A stretch of 64,000 nt of DNA from Sphingobacterium olei. GTDB taxonomy: Bacteria; Bacteroidota; Bacteroidia; Sphingobacteriales; Sphingobacteriaceae. Positions within the stretch are counted from its first letter, which is position 1; each line of letters opens with the position of its first letter. The notes below the pieces were generated by a model. That model was not told the DNA's origin and made no database searches. It saw nothing but the letters and a program-made list of their open reading frames with translations. Of the stretch, positions 9,493-18,367 are shown piece after piece. The stretch lies in assembly GCF_005048855.1 (NCBI RefSeq), contig NZ_SUME01000001.1:186001-250000 (forward strand). The letters are read 5' to 3'. A program made the translations under genes and the position numbers.

Positions 9493-9537
9493 TAGAATAA
9501 AAAAAGTCATGCCTTAGGCATAACTTTTTATTCTAAA
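9493..9537. terminator. Long palindromic terminator after the GH76 gene
   Basis: TAGAATAAAAAAAGTCATGCC and its near-complement GGCATAACTTTTTATTCTA form a long hairpin with a TTA loop, directly after the GH76 stop codon. The A and T runs on the two sides allow termination in both directions. Confidence 0.75.
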
Positions 9538-10722
9538 CTACAAACCCGCTAACCGAGCATACATTTCGGCAATAGCGAACTGATCCAGTAGCCATTTTTG
9601 GTTTGACGGATCAACCTTACCCGACCAATCTTTTCCAAAAAGACCTTCTTTGTCGCGCATTGAATTCCATGCATAATCCAGATTAGCTTTGAAGGTATCA
9701 ATAAACCGGCTATCTTTATCCAGCTGGTACAGCTCTACATATCCTCTAAGCATAATAGCAATAAACCAATTATCGCTTCTTTTCAATACAGGGTAAGCAG
9801 CAGCTTTATTTTCGCTATTCGGAGCTGAGAAAAAATATCCAAGTCCAGCTTGAGCAGATTCTTGTGCATCTTTTAAAAACCGTTCTTCCTTTGTAATCTT
9901 ATAAAGTAAAGCTGCTGATTGGATCATCTGTCCGGTATTATAAGGATATTTTGCTTTATTGACTTTCCCGTTTAGATTGACGTTATCCCAGTAAAGCTTG
10001 TCGGATGGGTCCTGTAGATTCTTTTTTGTCCAGCCATACAGTTCCATGGCTTCATCGAGGTAATGCTTCTTTTGTGTCGCTTCATAAAGCTTTAACAGGT
10101 AAACGACGGCAGGGGCATTGGAACAAGTGTTTTTTGATTCTTTCTTTTGTTCGCACCAATAAACCCCGCCGCCCAGTTTATCGTCCATGCCGCTAGCCAC
10201 AAAGGTCCATATTTCCAAAGCCTTGTCCAGATACCGCTGTTCACGAGTGTGCAGGTACAGGTCAGCAAAGTCGATACCCAGCCAAATGTTGTCGTCGTAG
10301 AATCTATCCGATAAGGGGGCACTATTCACATAGGAGGCATACCCCGCCGGTTGCCGGGTATCGTAATATTTTTCCAGTCCTTTTAGAACAGATTTGTCGA
10401 TATGCGCTTTGGTTTTGTGGTCATCAGTCTTTTCAAGTAGGGCGACATAAGCAGATAAACTTCCCGAGAACGGCCAGAGGTAGGAGTAGGGATTGGATTT
10501 TGTCGAGTTTTCTCCACCGCCTAGGTAGCTGGCGTTGTAGTTATCGTTGTATGGGTATGTTTCTCTGAAAAGCTGTTGGCCATCGCTGACAGCATAATGT
10601 TTTTCAATATTGGAAAGGGTTTCTGAGGCTTTTCCTAGAAATGATTTTTTGGTCGTTTCCTGTGCTAGGAGACTGGTTGTGAGTACCATCGCAATCCCTA
10701 CACCAAATAATTTATTCATCAT
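9538..10722 (-). CDS. Secreted glycoside hydrolase family 76 protein
   Basis: GH76 enzymes are endo-alpha-1,6-mannanases that cut yeast or bacterial mannan backbones. The 394-residue protein has a signal peptide (about residues 1-20, ending SLLAQ) and the six-hairpin toroid typical of the family. The paired catalytic aspartates are visible as Asp143-Asp144 in DRFYDDNIWLGIDFADLY. Later repeats such as YNTGQMIQSAALLYKIT also fit. It probably acts in the periplasm or at the surface. The sugar porter gene lies 143 bases upstream on the same strand, so the two may be cotranscribed and a mannose-type sugar may be the porter's substrate; this link is inference. Confidence 0.85.
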   Translation of the reverse strand: MMNKLFGVGIAMVLTTSLLAQETTKKSFLGKASETLSNIEKHYAVSDGQQLFRETYPYNDNYNASYLGGGENSTKSNPYSYLWPFSGSLSAYVALLEKTDDHKTKAHIDKSVLKGLEKYYDTRQPAGYASYVNSAPLSDRFYDDNIWLGIDFADLYLHTREQRYLDKALEIWTFVASGMDDKLGGGVYWCEQKKESKNTCSNAPAVVYLLKLYEATQKKHYLDEAMELYGWTKKNLQDPSDKLYWDNVNLNGKVNKAKYPYNTGQMIQSAALLYKITKEERFLKDAQESAQAGLGYFFSAPNSENKAAAYPVLKRSDNWFIAIMLRGYVELYQLDKDSRFIDTFKANLDYAWNSMRDKEGLFGKDWSGKVDPSNQKWLLDQFAIAEMYARLAGL

Positions 10723-10865
10723 TGTATTTATTTTGTTTTTTCAAATAATGCCAAACTTTTGAATAGCATGGCAGCAATTGTTGCCATTATCTTCTCTTTT
10801 GTTTCTTAATAGGTTTTTACCTACATTGATTATTTGGCCGCCGTTTAATCGGCCAATTGTTTTCA

Positions 10866-12155
10866 CTAAACAGTTTCTTCACGTATTGCTTCTAAAGATT
10901 TTCCCTTTGTCTCCGGCAAAAACAGGATAAAGACAAAAGATAATATCACCATGATAGCATAAAATAGGAAGACATAAAAACCACCGTGTTGACTGGCTTC
11001 CACAATAATTGGGAAGAGCCAGGATATAATGGTAGCAAAGATCCAATGGGTAGTACTTCCTAACGACGAGCCTTTAGCACGTATTTCATTGGGGAATATC
11101 TCAGCAAGAAATACCCAAATTACAGCCCCTTGTGATAAGGCGAATGCTCCAATAAATCCGATAATATAAAACAGTAGAAAAGAAGAGTTTCCTTCTTTCA
11201 ATCCGAAAGCAGTTAGTAGTAAAAAAATAAACATACCAATAGCACCTAAAAGGAGAAGTTTTTTCCGACCAAATTTGTCAATAATGCTCATGCCCAAAAA
11301 CGTGAATAAAACGTTTGTTCCACCAATATAAATAGGTTGTAAATAAGCTAATTGTGCATCAAATCCAGCCATTTCAAAAATTCGTGGTGCATAATACAGG
11401 ATGGCATTGATACCCGTCATCTGATTGAAAAAGGCGAGGAGTACCGCGAATATTATTGGTTTGCTATATTTGCGTTGCCATATGGAGGTACTTTTTTTTG
11501 CAGTAGGTAATGCTGATTTTTCTTCAATGCGGTTTTGTTGTAATTTATCAAAAACAATATTTGCGTCAATCAAATTTTTGTGTAGAGCCAACCAACGTGG
11601 ACTTTCTGGAATACCTTTCAAGAGTATGTAAAATATTGCGGAAGGTAGAGCCATAATACCCAACATGTAACGCCACGCATGTTCTCCCATGCCCGCAAAA
11701 ACAAAATTTGTCAAATAGGCTATAAAAATACCGCTTACAATCATGATTTGGAATAAACCGGCAAGTTTCCCCCGATCTTTCGCCGGTGATATCTCTGAGA
11801 TATAAACAGGTCCGACTACAGAACTGATACCTACAGCAATACCTCCCAAAAATCTAAAAAGTAAAAACATCGACCAAATAGGAGCGACAGCGCATCCGAT
11901 GGCGGACAGAAGGTATAAGACTGCAATGGCCTTTAAGATGGGTTTTCTACCGTAACGTTCCGAGAATCTTCCGGCAGCTAAAGCTCCTATGATGGTGCCT
12001 ATTAACGAAATAGAAACGGTCAATCCGTGCCAAAGGGCATTCAGTTGCCACAGTTTTTGAATAATCTGCTCGGCACCCGATATCACGGCAGTTTCGAAAC
12101 CAAAAAGGAACCCTCCCATGGAGGCAATTAAAGAGTACTTCCAGACGTTTTTCAT
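10866..12155 (-). CDS. Sugar porter family MFS transporter
   Basis: Twelve-helix sugar:proton symporter of the XylE/GalP/AraE type, 429 residues. Family signatures are all present: GRFSERYGRKP in the loop after helix 2, PESPRWL at the end of helix 6, a GRKK loop after helix 8 and PETKGKSLEAI after helix 12. The N-terminal FGFETAVISGAEQ segment (helix 1) matches the FGYDTAVISG motif of XylE, though with Glu in place of Asp. The GH76 gene follows in the same direction. The transported sugar is not certain; xylose, arabinose and mannose are all compatible with the nearby glycosidases. Confidence 0.88.
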   Translation of the reverse strand: MKNVWKYSLIASMGGFLFGFETAVISGAEQIIQKLWQLNALWHGLTVSISLIGTIIGALAAGRFSERYGRKPILKAIAVLYLLSAIGCAVAPIWSMFLLFRFLGGIAVGISSVVGPVYISEISPAKDRGKLAGLFQIMIVSGIFIAYLTNFVFAGMGEHAWRYMLGIMALPSAIFYILLKGIPESPRWLALHKNLIDANIVFDKLQQNRIEEKSALPTAKKSTSIWQRKYSKPIIFAVLLAFFNQMTGINAILYYAPRIFEMAGFDAQLAYLQPIYIGGTNVLFTFLGMSIIDKFGRKKLLLLGAIGMFIFLLLTAFGLKEGNSSFLLFYIIGFIGAFALSQGAVIWVFLAEIFPNEIRAKGSSLGSTTHWIFATIISWLFPIIVEASQHGGFYVFLFYAIMVILSFVFILFLPETKGKSLEAIREETV

Positions 12156-12692
12156 AGATATATTATATAAGGTGCCTTTTAATGGTTATATTTAATATGC
12201 TTGTATTTATAATTATCTGTTTTTATTCGCGTATTTGAATTCATTATATTCGGTCTCGGAAATATTAGTATGTTACATATTATAATAGATGATGCTAAAC
12301 CAAAAAATAAATTCCACTTGTTAAAAGAAACGTCACGGATAGGAATGTCGATTTTCTAGAAAAAATGAATTATACATGGTGGTTTTTATACAATTAGAAA
12401 AATCGGTTTAGCAAACCCTATAAAGCTATAATTTTTTGATGAAATCTCCAAATTTTAAAAAGAACTTTGTCGTATTTTTAGTTCCTGAGGATAATTTTCT
12501 CTGTAATCGTTCAGTTTCTATCTTTTAATTGGTCAAGAAGTATACCGACGATATTTTATACTATTTCTTCCAAAGGTCGATCTCTGGTTCCAACTTATTA
12601 CGTACTGCTATATAACACTTGGGTACTACTACGGTGTCTTGGGAATAATCGAATCTTTAACAATCAATTATTATTCTAAATGATGATTCTGT
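12156..12692. other. Long AT-rich gap without an intact gene
   Basis: This gap lies upstream of the sugar porter and downstream of the GlxA-like regulator, both on the minus strand. Several short minus-strand stretches look codon-like (around 12520-12660) but are broken by stops in every frame and match nothing I know. The first 150 bases upstream of the porter probably hold its promoter. No clear terminator or repeat is visible. Confidence 0.4.
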
Positions 12693-13670
12693 TTACACCT
12701 CATTCGTTACTTTTGCGAACTTATTCCGATACTCAATAGGAGTAAGCCCTGTAATTTTTTTAAAGATATCTCTAAAGGCTTTCGTATCCGTATAACCTAC
12801 ATCAAACATTATTTCTGTTACATTCTTTCTTGATGCTTCAAAAGAGCTCTTGGCAGCTTCTATTCTTACCCGTTGAATATACTCTATCGGTGTATTATTA
12901 GTCGCCTCTTTAAATCTTCTTTCAAAAGTTCTGCGACCTGTATTAATTAAATTTGCCAACGTTTCTATTGTTAATTTGTTATCATAGTGCTGTTCAATAT
13001 ATTCTTGTACCTTTTGAATATCAGTATCACCGTGGTTTCGTTGACCTTTGAATATAGCGAATTGCGATTGGCTATCTCTTCCGATATCTAAAGCGAAGTA
13101 TTTCGAAACCAACACTGCAGTTTCTCGATCAGCAAATTTTTCAACAAGGTATAATATTAAATTCCATAAGCTGCTTGCTCCACCACTGCTGTAGATATTG
13201 TCATGTTCTGTTATTATCGCGCCATCTTCAACTTCCACATCCGGATATTTTTCTTTAAACTCATTGATATAAGCCCAATGTGTAGAGCATTTTTTACCAT
13301 TGAGTAACCCCGTTTCTGCTAAAAGAAAAGCGCCGATACACAAACTGGCAAGGCTCGAGCCTTGCTCGTGCAACTTTTTGAAGTAAGGTATTGCTGATGC
13401 GTTGTTCTGAATTCCTTTGGAGGTATCGCCAAACGTAGGCGGTATAATGAGTAAATCCGTGCTGGTAACGTCTTTGAGCAACCTGTCGGTTTTTATCGTG
13501 TATTCACCATTATTGGCAGGTACATATTCCCTTAAGCCTACATACTCAACCTCGAAAATAGGCTTTTTACCAAATGCGGCTAAAAATTCGTTGGCGGTAT
13601 GAAAGGTTCTGAAAGGCGGTGTAATGGCTTCTATTACTCCGTATTCAGGCACAAAGACTGAAATTTTCAT
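12693..13670 (-). CDS. GlxA-like AraC-family transcriptional regulator with DJ-1/PfpI domain
   Basis: Residues 1-190 form a DJ-1/PfpI class I amidotransferase-like domain; the nucleophile-elbow cysteine is present as Cys111 in LASLCIGAFLLAETG, although most GlxA proteins are not active enzymes. Residues about 215-320 form two helix-turn-helix units of the AraC type (LANLINTGRRTFERRFKEAT, then ITEIMFDVGY-like EIMFDVGYTDTKAFRDIFKK). It is transcribed away from the SRPBCC-DoxX-SRPBCC-VOC run, 200 bases apart, and is a plausible regulator of that set; this is inference from the divergent layout. Ligand unknown. Confidence 0.9.
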   Translation of the reverse strand: MKISVFVPEYGVIEAITPPFRTFHTANEFLAAFGKKPIFEVEYVGLREYVPANNGEYTIKTDRLLKDVTSTDLLIIPPTFGDTSKGIQNNASAIPYFKKLHEQGSSLASLCIGAFLLAETGLLNGKKCSTHWAYINEFKEKYPDVEVEDGAIITEHDNIYSSGGASSLWNLILYLVEKFADRETAVLVSKYFALDIGRDSQSQFAIFKGQRNHGDTDIQKVQEYIEQHYDNKLTIETLANLINTGRRTFERRFKEATNNTPIEYIQRVRIEAAKSSFEASRKNVTEIMFDVGYTDTKAFRDIFKKITGLTPIEYRNKFAKVTNEV

Positions 13671-13826
13671 CGTATTAATGTATTGATGAGTTTTTAAATA
13701 TTTTAAGTGAAATCATAACGGTCATTTTTTACTAATGTATTAAGTTTCAAATCTAAAAAATAGTTTTGTCATAATTCGCCCCTAAACTTGTCGTTTTTAC
13801 AACAGATATAATTTTATGCACTCATG

Positions 13827-13834
13827 TACCTTTG
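13827..13834 (+). promoter_or_regulatory. Candidate -7 box for the SRPBCC operon
   Basis: TACCTTTG matches the Bacteroidota TAnnTTTG element exactly and sits 37 bases before the ATG at 13871. I do not see a convincing TTTG at the -33 position, which may mean that the gene needs an activator such as the divergent GlxA-like regulator. Confidence 0.45.
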
Positions 13835-13870
13835 AATTATAGAATTTGATAAACCAAGAAAAAAATAACA

Positions 13871-14293
13871 ATGGCACAAGTAACAAAAATTACGGTAGAA
13901 GCGACAGTAAACGCTCCCGTAGCAAAAGTTTGGAAGGTTTGGAATACGCCAAGCGACATTATACAATGGAACAGTCCTGATCCGAGTTGGCATACGCCAA
14001 GTAGTGAAAACGACCTGAGAGTAGGCGGTAAGTTTAAGAACAGGATGGAAGCCAAGGATGGAAGCTTCGGTTTTGATTTTGAAGGTGTTTATGATCGTGT
14101 AGAACTAAACAAGGAAATTACCTATATTATGGGTGATGGAAGAATAGCTACCACGCTATTTACTGAAAAAGATGGAAAGACCAATGTAGCAACAACATTT
14201 GACGCTGAAACGGAAAATGACCCAGAAATGCAGAAACAAGGGTGGCAAGCTATCTTGGACAACTTTGTGAAATATACCGAAGCAAACAATTAG
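13871..14293 (+). CDS. SRPBCC (AHSA1-like) protein
   Basis: A 140-residue single-domain START/Bet v 1-like protein. It shows the N-terminal strand with VEATVNAPVAKVWKVWNTPSDI, the central GGKFKNRMEAKDG segment and the C-terminal helix GWQAILDNFVKYTEAN. Members bind hydrophobic ligands or act as AHA1-type modulators; no enzymatic residues are identifiable. It is the first of four close-packed plus-strand genes (next gap 21 bases), divergent from the GlxA-like regulator. One of four SRPBCC genes in the window, one of them broken. Confidence 0.88.
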   Translation: MAQVTKITVEATVNAPVAKVWKVWNTPSDIIQWNSPDPSWHTPSSENDLRVGGKFKNRMEAKDGSFGFDFEGVYDRVELNKEITYIMGDGRIATTLFTEKDGKTNVATTFDAETENDPEMQKQGWQAILDNFVKYTEANN

Positions 14294-14314
14294 TTAACAA
14301 TATATATCAATAAT

Positions 14315-14689
14315 ATGAAAAAGAATAGAATAATCTTTTGGGTAGCGACTATCATCTTAATACTTTGGGAGGGAATAATGCCACTTAGCACCATGTTATT
14401 TACACCAGAGTATGTGAATATGGGAACAAAACCTTTGGGCTATCCTGATTACTTTGCCTATGCACTTATTGTCTTTAAAGTACTCGGTGTATTGGCTATT
14501 TCATACCCTAAAACACCGGGTAAGTTAAGAGAATGGGCATATGCAGGCCTTACATTTAGTCTAATTTTCGCATTCATCAGTCATGCCTATGTTGATCAAA
14601 ATGTCGGGTTTATGGTATTGCCGCTTGTGGTATTGGGTATTGTTGCCATTTCCTATATCTACGGAAATAAAATCCGGCATAATAGTTAA
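14315..14689 (+). CDS. DoxX-like four-helix membrane protein
   Basis: A 124-residue inner-membrane protein with four predicted helices: IIFWVATIILILWEGIM, YFAYALIVFKVLGVLAI, YAGLTFSLIFAFISHAYV and MVLPLVVLGIVAISYIY. The YFAYALIVFKVLG and AISYPKTPGKLREWAYAG segments are typical of the DoxX_2 family, which often accompanies SRPBCC proteins and AraC regulators in Bacteroidota. Its activity is unknown. It follows the SRPBCC gene by 21 bases and is followed after 67 bases by another SRPBCC gene, so all are probably in one operon. Confidence 0.85.
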   Translation: MKKNRIIFWVATIILILWEGIMPLSTMLFTPEYVNMGTKPLGYPDYFAYALIVFKVLGVLAISYPKTPGKLREWAYAGLTFSLIFAFISHAYVDQNVGFMVLPLVVLGIVAISYIYGNKIRHNS

Positions 14690-14756
14690 GGTGGATTATT
14701 GCACCTGAAGATAACGCGTAAAATAATTGATTAATCACCATTTAAATTTTAACAAA

Positions 14757-15206
14757 ATGAAAAATAATTCTGTTTCATTACATCGAATAATTAATGCAAG
14801 CCCCGAAAAAGTGTTCCGGGCATTTGCAGACCCGATCGCAAATTCATGGTGGTTCCCACCGTATGGCTTTCTATGCACTGTACAACAAATGGATTTTAAG
14901 GTCGGAGGTAAGTTTAATATGACCTTTATCAATTTCAGTACGGGGAATGGACATTCCTTCGGAGGAGAATATCTTGAAATAAAACCCAATGAATTTATTA
15001 AGTATACGGATAGATTTGACGACCCAGGTTTACCCGGTGAAATGACAACAACTGTAGAGCTGAAGAAGGTCTCGTGTGGCACTGAACTTCGGGTGTTACA
15101 GGAAGGGATTCCTGATGTAATACCAGCCGAAATGTGCTATTTAGGTTGGCAAGAATCGCTTGAGAAATTGATAAAGCTTGTACAGCCTGAAATTCCAGAT
15201 GCTTAA
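14757..15206 (+). CDS. SRPBCC (AHSA1-like) protein
   Basis: A 149-residue SRPBCC domain from the ATG at 14757; a start at 14727 would add ten residues with no family match. It contains IINASPEKVFRAFADPIANSWW, GGKFNMTFINFSTGNGHSFGGEY and the C-terminal helix GWQESLEKLIKLVQPE. The pairing with a second SRPBCC gene across a DoxX gene suggests a small stress or ligand-handling operon. It differs clearly from the first SRPBCC protein, so this is not a recent duplication. The next gene begins 12 bases after its stop. Confidence 0.85.
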   Translation: MKNNSVSLHRIINASPEKVFRAFADPIANSWWFPPYGFLCTVQQMDFKVGGKFNMTFINFSTGNGHSFGGEYLEIKPNEFIKYTDRFDDPGLPGEMTTTVELKKVSCGTELRVLQEGIPDVIPAEMCYLGWQESLEKLIKLVQPEIPDA

Positions 15207-15218
15207 TGTTAATTTATT

Positions 15219-15620
15219 ATGGTAGGGTATAATCACTCTAATTTAATAAGTGCAGTCTTCATTACGTTTTCCGGTAACTGTAAAAAGGCACTTACATTCT
15301 ACCAGAGCTGCTTTGGTGGCATATTGCAATTTGAAACTTTTGAAAAAGACTTGCAACACTACACCGAAATTCCTATCGTTAGTGGATCGTTAATATCTGA
15401 TAGGATAATTATTCACGGTTCAGATCTGGTACATAACGAAGGAAGGAAGATTGGAAACTATATTTCCCTTTTTCTTCATTGCAAAAATACCATTGATAGA
15501 AAAGAGCTTATTGAAATACTGGGAGTTGATAAGAAGAATCTTGTTGTCAAGAATACAGATCGCCAACGATTAATTGAATTAACCGATGCTTTCGATGTGA
15601 GGTGGGTATTGGGCGTTTAG
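15219..15620 (+). CDS. PhnB-like VOC protein
   Basis: A 133-residue VOC protein of the PhnB/3-demethylubiquinone-methyltransferase-like subfamily: AVFITFSGNCKKALTFYQSCFGG at the N-terminus is diagnostic, and later ISLFLHCKN and ELTDAFDVRWVLGV complete the fold. The family has no assigned reaction and this member lacks an obvious metal-binding triad. It starts 12 bases after the SRPBCC stop and is the last gene of the operon that begins at 13871. Confidence 0.8.
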   Translation: MVGYNHSNLISAVFITFSGNCKKALTFYQSCFGGILQFETFEKDLQHYTEIPIVSGSLISDRIIIHGSDLVHNEGRKIGNYISLFLHCKNTIDRKELIEILGVDKKNLVVKNTDRQRLIELTDAFDVRWVLGV

Positions 15621-15693
15621 CTTCGATAGCCACCTTTTTATAATGTCTATCTAAAAGTAGCTCCAGTGAATTGTCTTATGGCAAGCTTTACCG

Positions 15694-16155
15694 TTAACCT
15701 ATACGCAATGCTGAGGTTAGATGATCATTCATTTCTTTTGTAAGTCCCATTGCCTGTGCAATGAGAAATGTGTCTGTATACTGGTTAAATTCTGTTATTT
15801 TTCCATGTTTCACTTTATATTCACAAGCAAAGTTGGACTTCATATACTTTCCTGTCTTGTTATATGTTCCTTCGTAAAATCCGATAACAAAAACTCCATC
15901 ACCACTGTCGATGTAACGAGCAATTGTAGCTTTCCAATCACTCCAGTTTTGGCGAAATCCGCCAAAAACCTTTTCAAAAATGGCCTCTGACCCTATATAC
16001 TGACCGCCCCCCGGAAAACCTGTCATTTGGTTCCATTTTATATCTTCGTGAAATATTTGTCTGATCGCATTATTGTCTCCAGTAGCAAAAAGTTCGTACA
16101 TTTTTTTTACCGTTTCGATATTTCCCCTATTTTCTTTCGTTGTACGTGTGTTCAT
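15694..16155 (-). CDS. SnoaL-like / NTF2-like protein
   Basis: A 153-residue cytoplasmic protein of the cone-shaped NTF2 fold: helix NIETVKKMYELFATGDNNAIRQIFHEDIKWNQ, then GGQYIGSEAIFEKVFGGF, then strands with GFYEGTYNKTGK, ACEYKVKHGKITEFNQYTD. SnoaL-like members include cyclases and isomerases, but most, like this one, are uncharacterised. Two in-frame ATGs (16167 and 16155) are close together; 16155 leads into MNTRTTKEN and matches the usual start. It converges on the SRPBCC operon and stands alone. Confidence 0.8.
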   Translation of the reverse strand: MNTRTTKENRGNIETVKKMYELFATGDNNAIRQIFHEDIKWNQMTGFPGGGQYIGSEAIFEKVFGGFRQNWSDWKATIARYIDSGDGVFVIGFYEGTYNKTGKYMKSNFACEYKVKHGKITEFNQYTDTFLIAQAMGLTKEMNDHLTSALRIG

Positions 16156-16260
16156 ATCTATCAGCACTATTGATTTTGTTATTTGTAGCTAAAGTAGTAA
16201 AATGGAGTCTTGATTCTTGGAGTAACTAGTGGAGCAGTACTGCTCAGCGGATCGTAATAC

Positions 16261-16287
16261 AAATAAGGCCTGCACTCCTGCAGGCCT
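16261..16287 (-). terminator. Hairpin terminator of the first NTF2-like copy (dispersed repeat)
   Basis: A nine-base stem AGGCCTGCA / TGCAGGCCT with loop CTCC, followed on the minus strand by a short T-rich run. The identical hairpin plus flanking sequence occurs at 55531-55557 downstream of the paralogous gene, and degenerate copies lie at 51779-51795 and 60181-60197. Confidence 0.8.
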
Positions 16288-16311
16288 AGGTTGAAACAAA
16301 AATACCCAGTT

Positions 16312-16737
16312 TTAGGGGTATGTCGTTACCACTTTGCTTACCTGCCAGCCATTTTTGGTGTTGCTCAGTGTAATGTGGTCTACACGGGTGAATTTTTCGA
16401 ACTCCATTGTAGCTTTCGCTACACAAGACTTACCGCTTTCATCCAGTATTTCGTAAGTCGTTTTACAGTCGTATTGTAACCCTTTGTTTTCTTTTAAGAA
16501 TTTAGTGTAATCCTTTTTGCCGTATTTGCTGTCGTTTACTGTATTATAGTATTCGAAATCTTTAGCAAATAATTGCTCGCTAAACTGAACGTTGCCCAAT
16601 GCTGCGGCGTCTAAATAGGCTGCGAGGATGGCCATTGTGTTCATGTCCTTTAACGGATTTGATTTTTCGGCAGCAAAAGAGCTGAATGAAGCGATTACTA
16701 TAAATGCTGTTGCGATGGTTGTGGTGATAGTTCTCAT
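16312..16737 (-). CDS. Secreted NTF2-like (lumazine-binding-type) protein, copy 1
   Basis: A 141-residue exported protein with a cleavable signal peptide (MRTITTTIATAFIVIASFSSFAAE). The mature part has the NTF2-like fold seen in the putative lumazine-binding (Lumazine_bd_2) family: AAYLDAAALGNVQFSEQLFAKDFEYYNTVN, KKDYTKFLKEN, then a CVAKATMEFEKFTRVDHITLSNTKNGWQVSKVV C-terminal sheet. I start it at 16737, because the upstream 17 codons do not encode a signal peptide. Its only close relative here is the gene at 55581-56009, similar in protein and very similar in DNA through the 3' end and terminator, so one is a recent copy of the other. Role unknown. Confidence 0.8.
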   Translation of the reverse strand: MRTITTTIATAFIVIASFSSFAAEKSNPLKDMNTMAILAAYLDAAALGNVQFSEQLFAKDFEYYNTVNDSKYGKKDYTKFLKENKGLQYDCKTTYEILDESGKSCVAKATMEFEKFTRVDHITLSNTKNGWQVSKVVTTYP

Positions 16738-16882
16738 GTCTTTAGTTTTTATATTTTTAAAGTTGCTATGTCGTATTGTCTGGTTCAAAAGTAGGATTGA
16801 AATCGACGCTATTAAACAGCAATTAGATCAATGCGCTAATTTAATCGGTGAATAAGGAAAACTAGTCGGCGAAAAATTCACA

Positions 16883-18211
16883 TTACAATTTAATGAATTC
16901 AACACGTCGATTTTTCGCCTTTCCAGCCTCTGAGGTATTAGTAGAAATCGGTACAGATTCTCCTTTTCCTAGAGTTTCCAATCTATCAGCTCCGATACCA
17001 TATTCAGACTCCAATAGACTTTTAATTGCCGCTGCTCTCTGCTGGCTTAAGACCAAATTTCTTTGCTCATCTCCCACATTGTCGGTATGTCCTGCAATTT
17101 GTAGTCGGAGTTCGGTATCCTGAATCAGGAGATTAGCGATAGATTTAATAATACCGAACGATTCAGGTTTTATGAGAGATGATCCGGTGTCAAATAGTAT
17201 TCCGGTAGTAGAAAACGACCCCTTCTCCATTAATTGTTGAATAGGAGAGAATAATCCTTTTGCTATTTTGATGTTGCCAAGGAACACGCCAATCTGTTCA
17301 TCATCGTAAGGACTGCTTGCGAGTTTAAAGAAAAGTTGGTTGAGTTCGCCCATTTTTGCTATCGCCTTGGGTATGTCATATATTTTTTCGCCGTTGATCC
17401 AAATTCTAAGACGCTCTTTCTGCACTTGGATGGATACATGCACAATTTTTCCGTACCAATCTTTCACCTTATTGTCGGTTTTGGCGGAACTGTTGAAATA
17501 CCGAATATATTTTTCGTAAGAATCCAAGGTATAAGTACCTGAGGTGGTTTGCGGCGAGATCTCCATATAAAAAGACTTATCTCCTTTTTGCTCGTTCAGT
17601 AGTGTGTTTGAACTAGGAGATTTCTCGCCAGACGCTAATAGACCAAACTGAAACGAAGGTGCAACCCAACCCTTGAAGTCGATATCGAAAATCATGTCGA
17701 ATTCGACACTGAAATCCTGACCAAAACCTTGTTCATTCCCCGAAAGAACGACGCTTTTTTGTGCCATTCGAAGCCACCTTCCGGGGATATTGTCTAGGTT
17801 GACAACCACTGAACTACCGTTACCATTCCAACCTGCCGGCAGTTCACCAATAGGGCTCCCTGAAAAATCGTCTACATATAGTATAGAATCGCCAGGTACA
17901 AATTCATATTTACTATATGATTTCATGTTGTTATTTACTTGCAAATCGTTGGGCGCTGCATCCATCGGCTTTTCCTCCTGTTGTGGAGTTGTCTTACTTT
18001 TTTCAGACGTGGAAACCGATTCGATAGCCTTATCGATTCCTTTTGAAACCGCTTTATCTGTTTCATTCAGAATCTTATTAACTGTAGTGCTTTCTGCTTT
18101 ACTTTTTACTCTCTTTAAAATTCCCTGCGAATGCACCGGGCTAATAGAGAATACAGAAGATAAGGCAACAGCCAAAAACATGCTATTCCTTACGGTATTT
18201 GATTTTTCCAT
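16883..18211 (-). CDS. OmpA family outer membrane protein
   Basis: A 442-residue exported protein. A signal peptide (about 1-29, ending PVHSQ) is followed by a low-complexity charged stretch (residues 30-95, Lys/Ser/Glu rich), a middle domain resembling a jelly-roll that might bind a glycan (about 105-300) and a C-terminal OmpA/MotB peptidoglycan-binding domain (about 325-442). The last shows FDTGSSLIKPES, LQIAGHTDNVGD, LVLSQQRAAAIKSLL and NRRVEFIKL, with the peptidoglycan-contacting Asp and Arg conserved. It should tether the outer membrane to the cell wall. It is transcribed alone, in the same direction as the beta-barrel gene lying 156 bases upstream. Confidence 0.85.
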   Translation of the reverse strand: MEKSNTVRNSMFLAVALSSVFSISPVHSQGILKRVKSKAESTTVNKILNETDKAVSKGIDKAIESVSTSEKSKTTPQQEEKPMDAAPNDLQVNNNMKSYSKYEFVPGDSILYVDDFSGSPIGELPAGWNGNGSSVVVNLDNIPGRWLRMAQKSVVLSGNEQGFGQDFSVEFDMIFDIDFKGWVAPSFQFGLLASGEKSPSSNTLLNEQKGDKSFYMEISPQTTSGTYTLDSYEKYIRYFNSSAKTDNKVKDWYGKIVHVSIQVQKERLRIWINGEKIYDIPKAIAKMGELNQLFFKLASSPYDDEQIGVFLGNIKIAKGLFSPIQQLMEKGSFSTTGILFDTGSSLIKPESFGIIKSIANLLIQDTELRLQIAGHTDNVGDEQRNLVLSQQRAAAIKSLLESEYGIGADRLETLGKGESVPISTNTSEAGKAKNRRVEFIKL

Positions 18212-18367
18212 CCCAAATATGAATTGTTTAATTTTTCATCAATTTACACCAGAGTAGATATTGAAATTTAGTTTTTCGACAAGACGTTATTTTAAACGTT
18301 CAGTACTCAGTTTTTTCCGATGAGTTTTCACTATAAATCACGAACTACTCTGGCATGATGAATGAAG

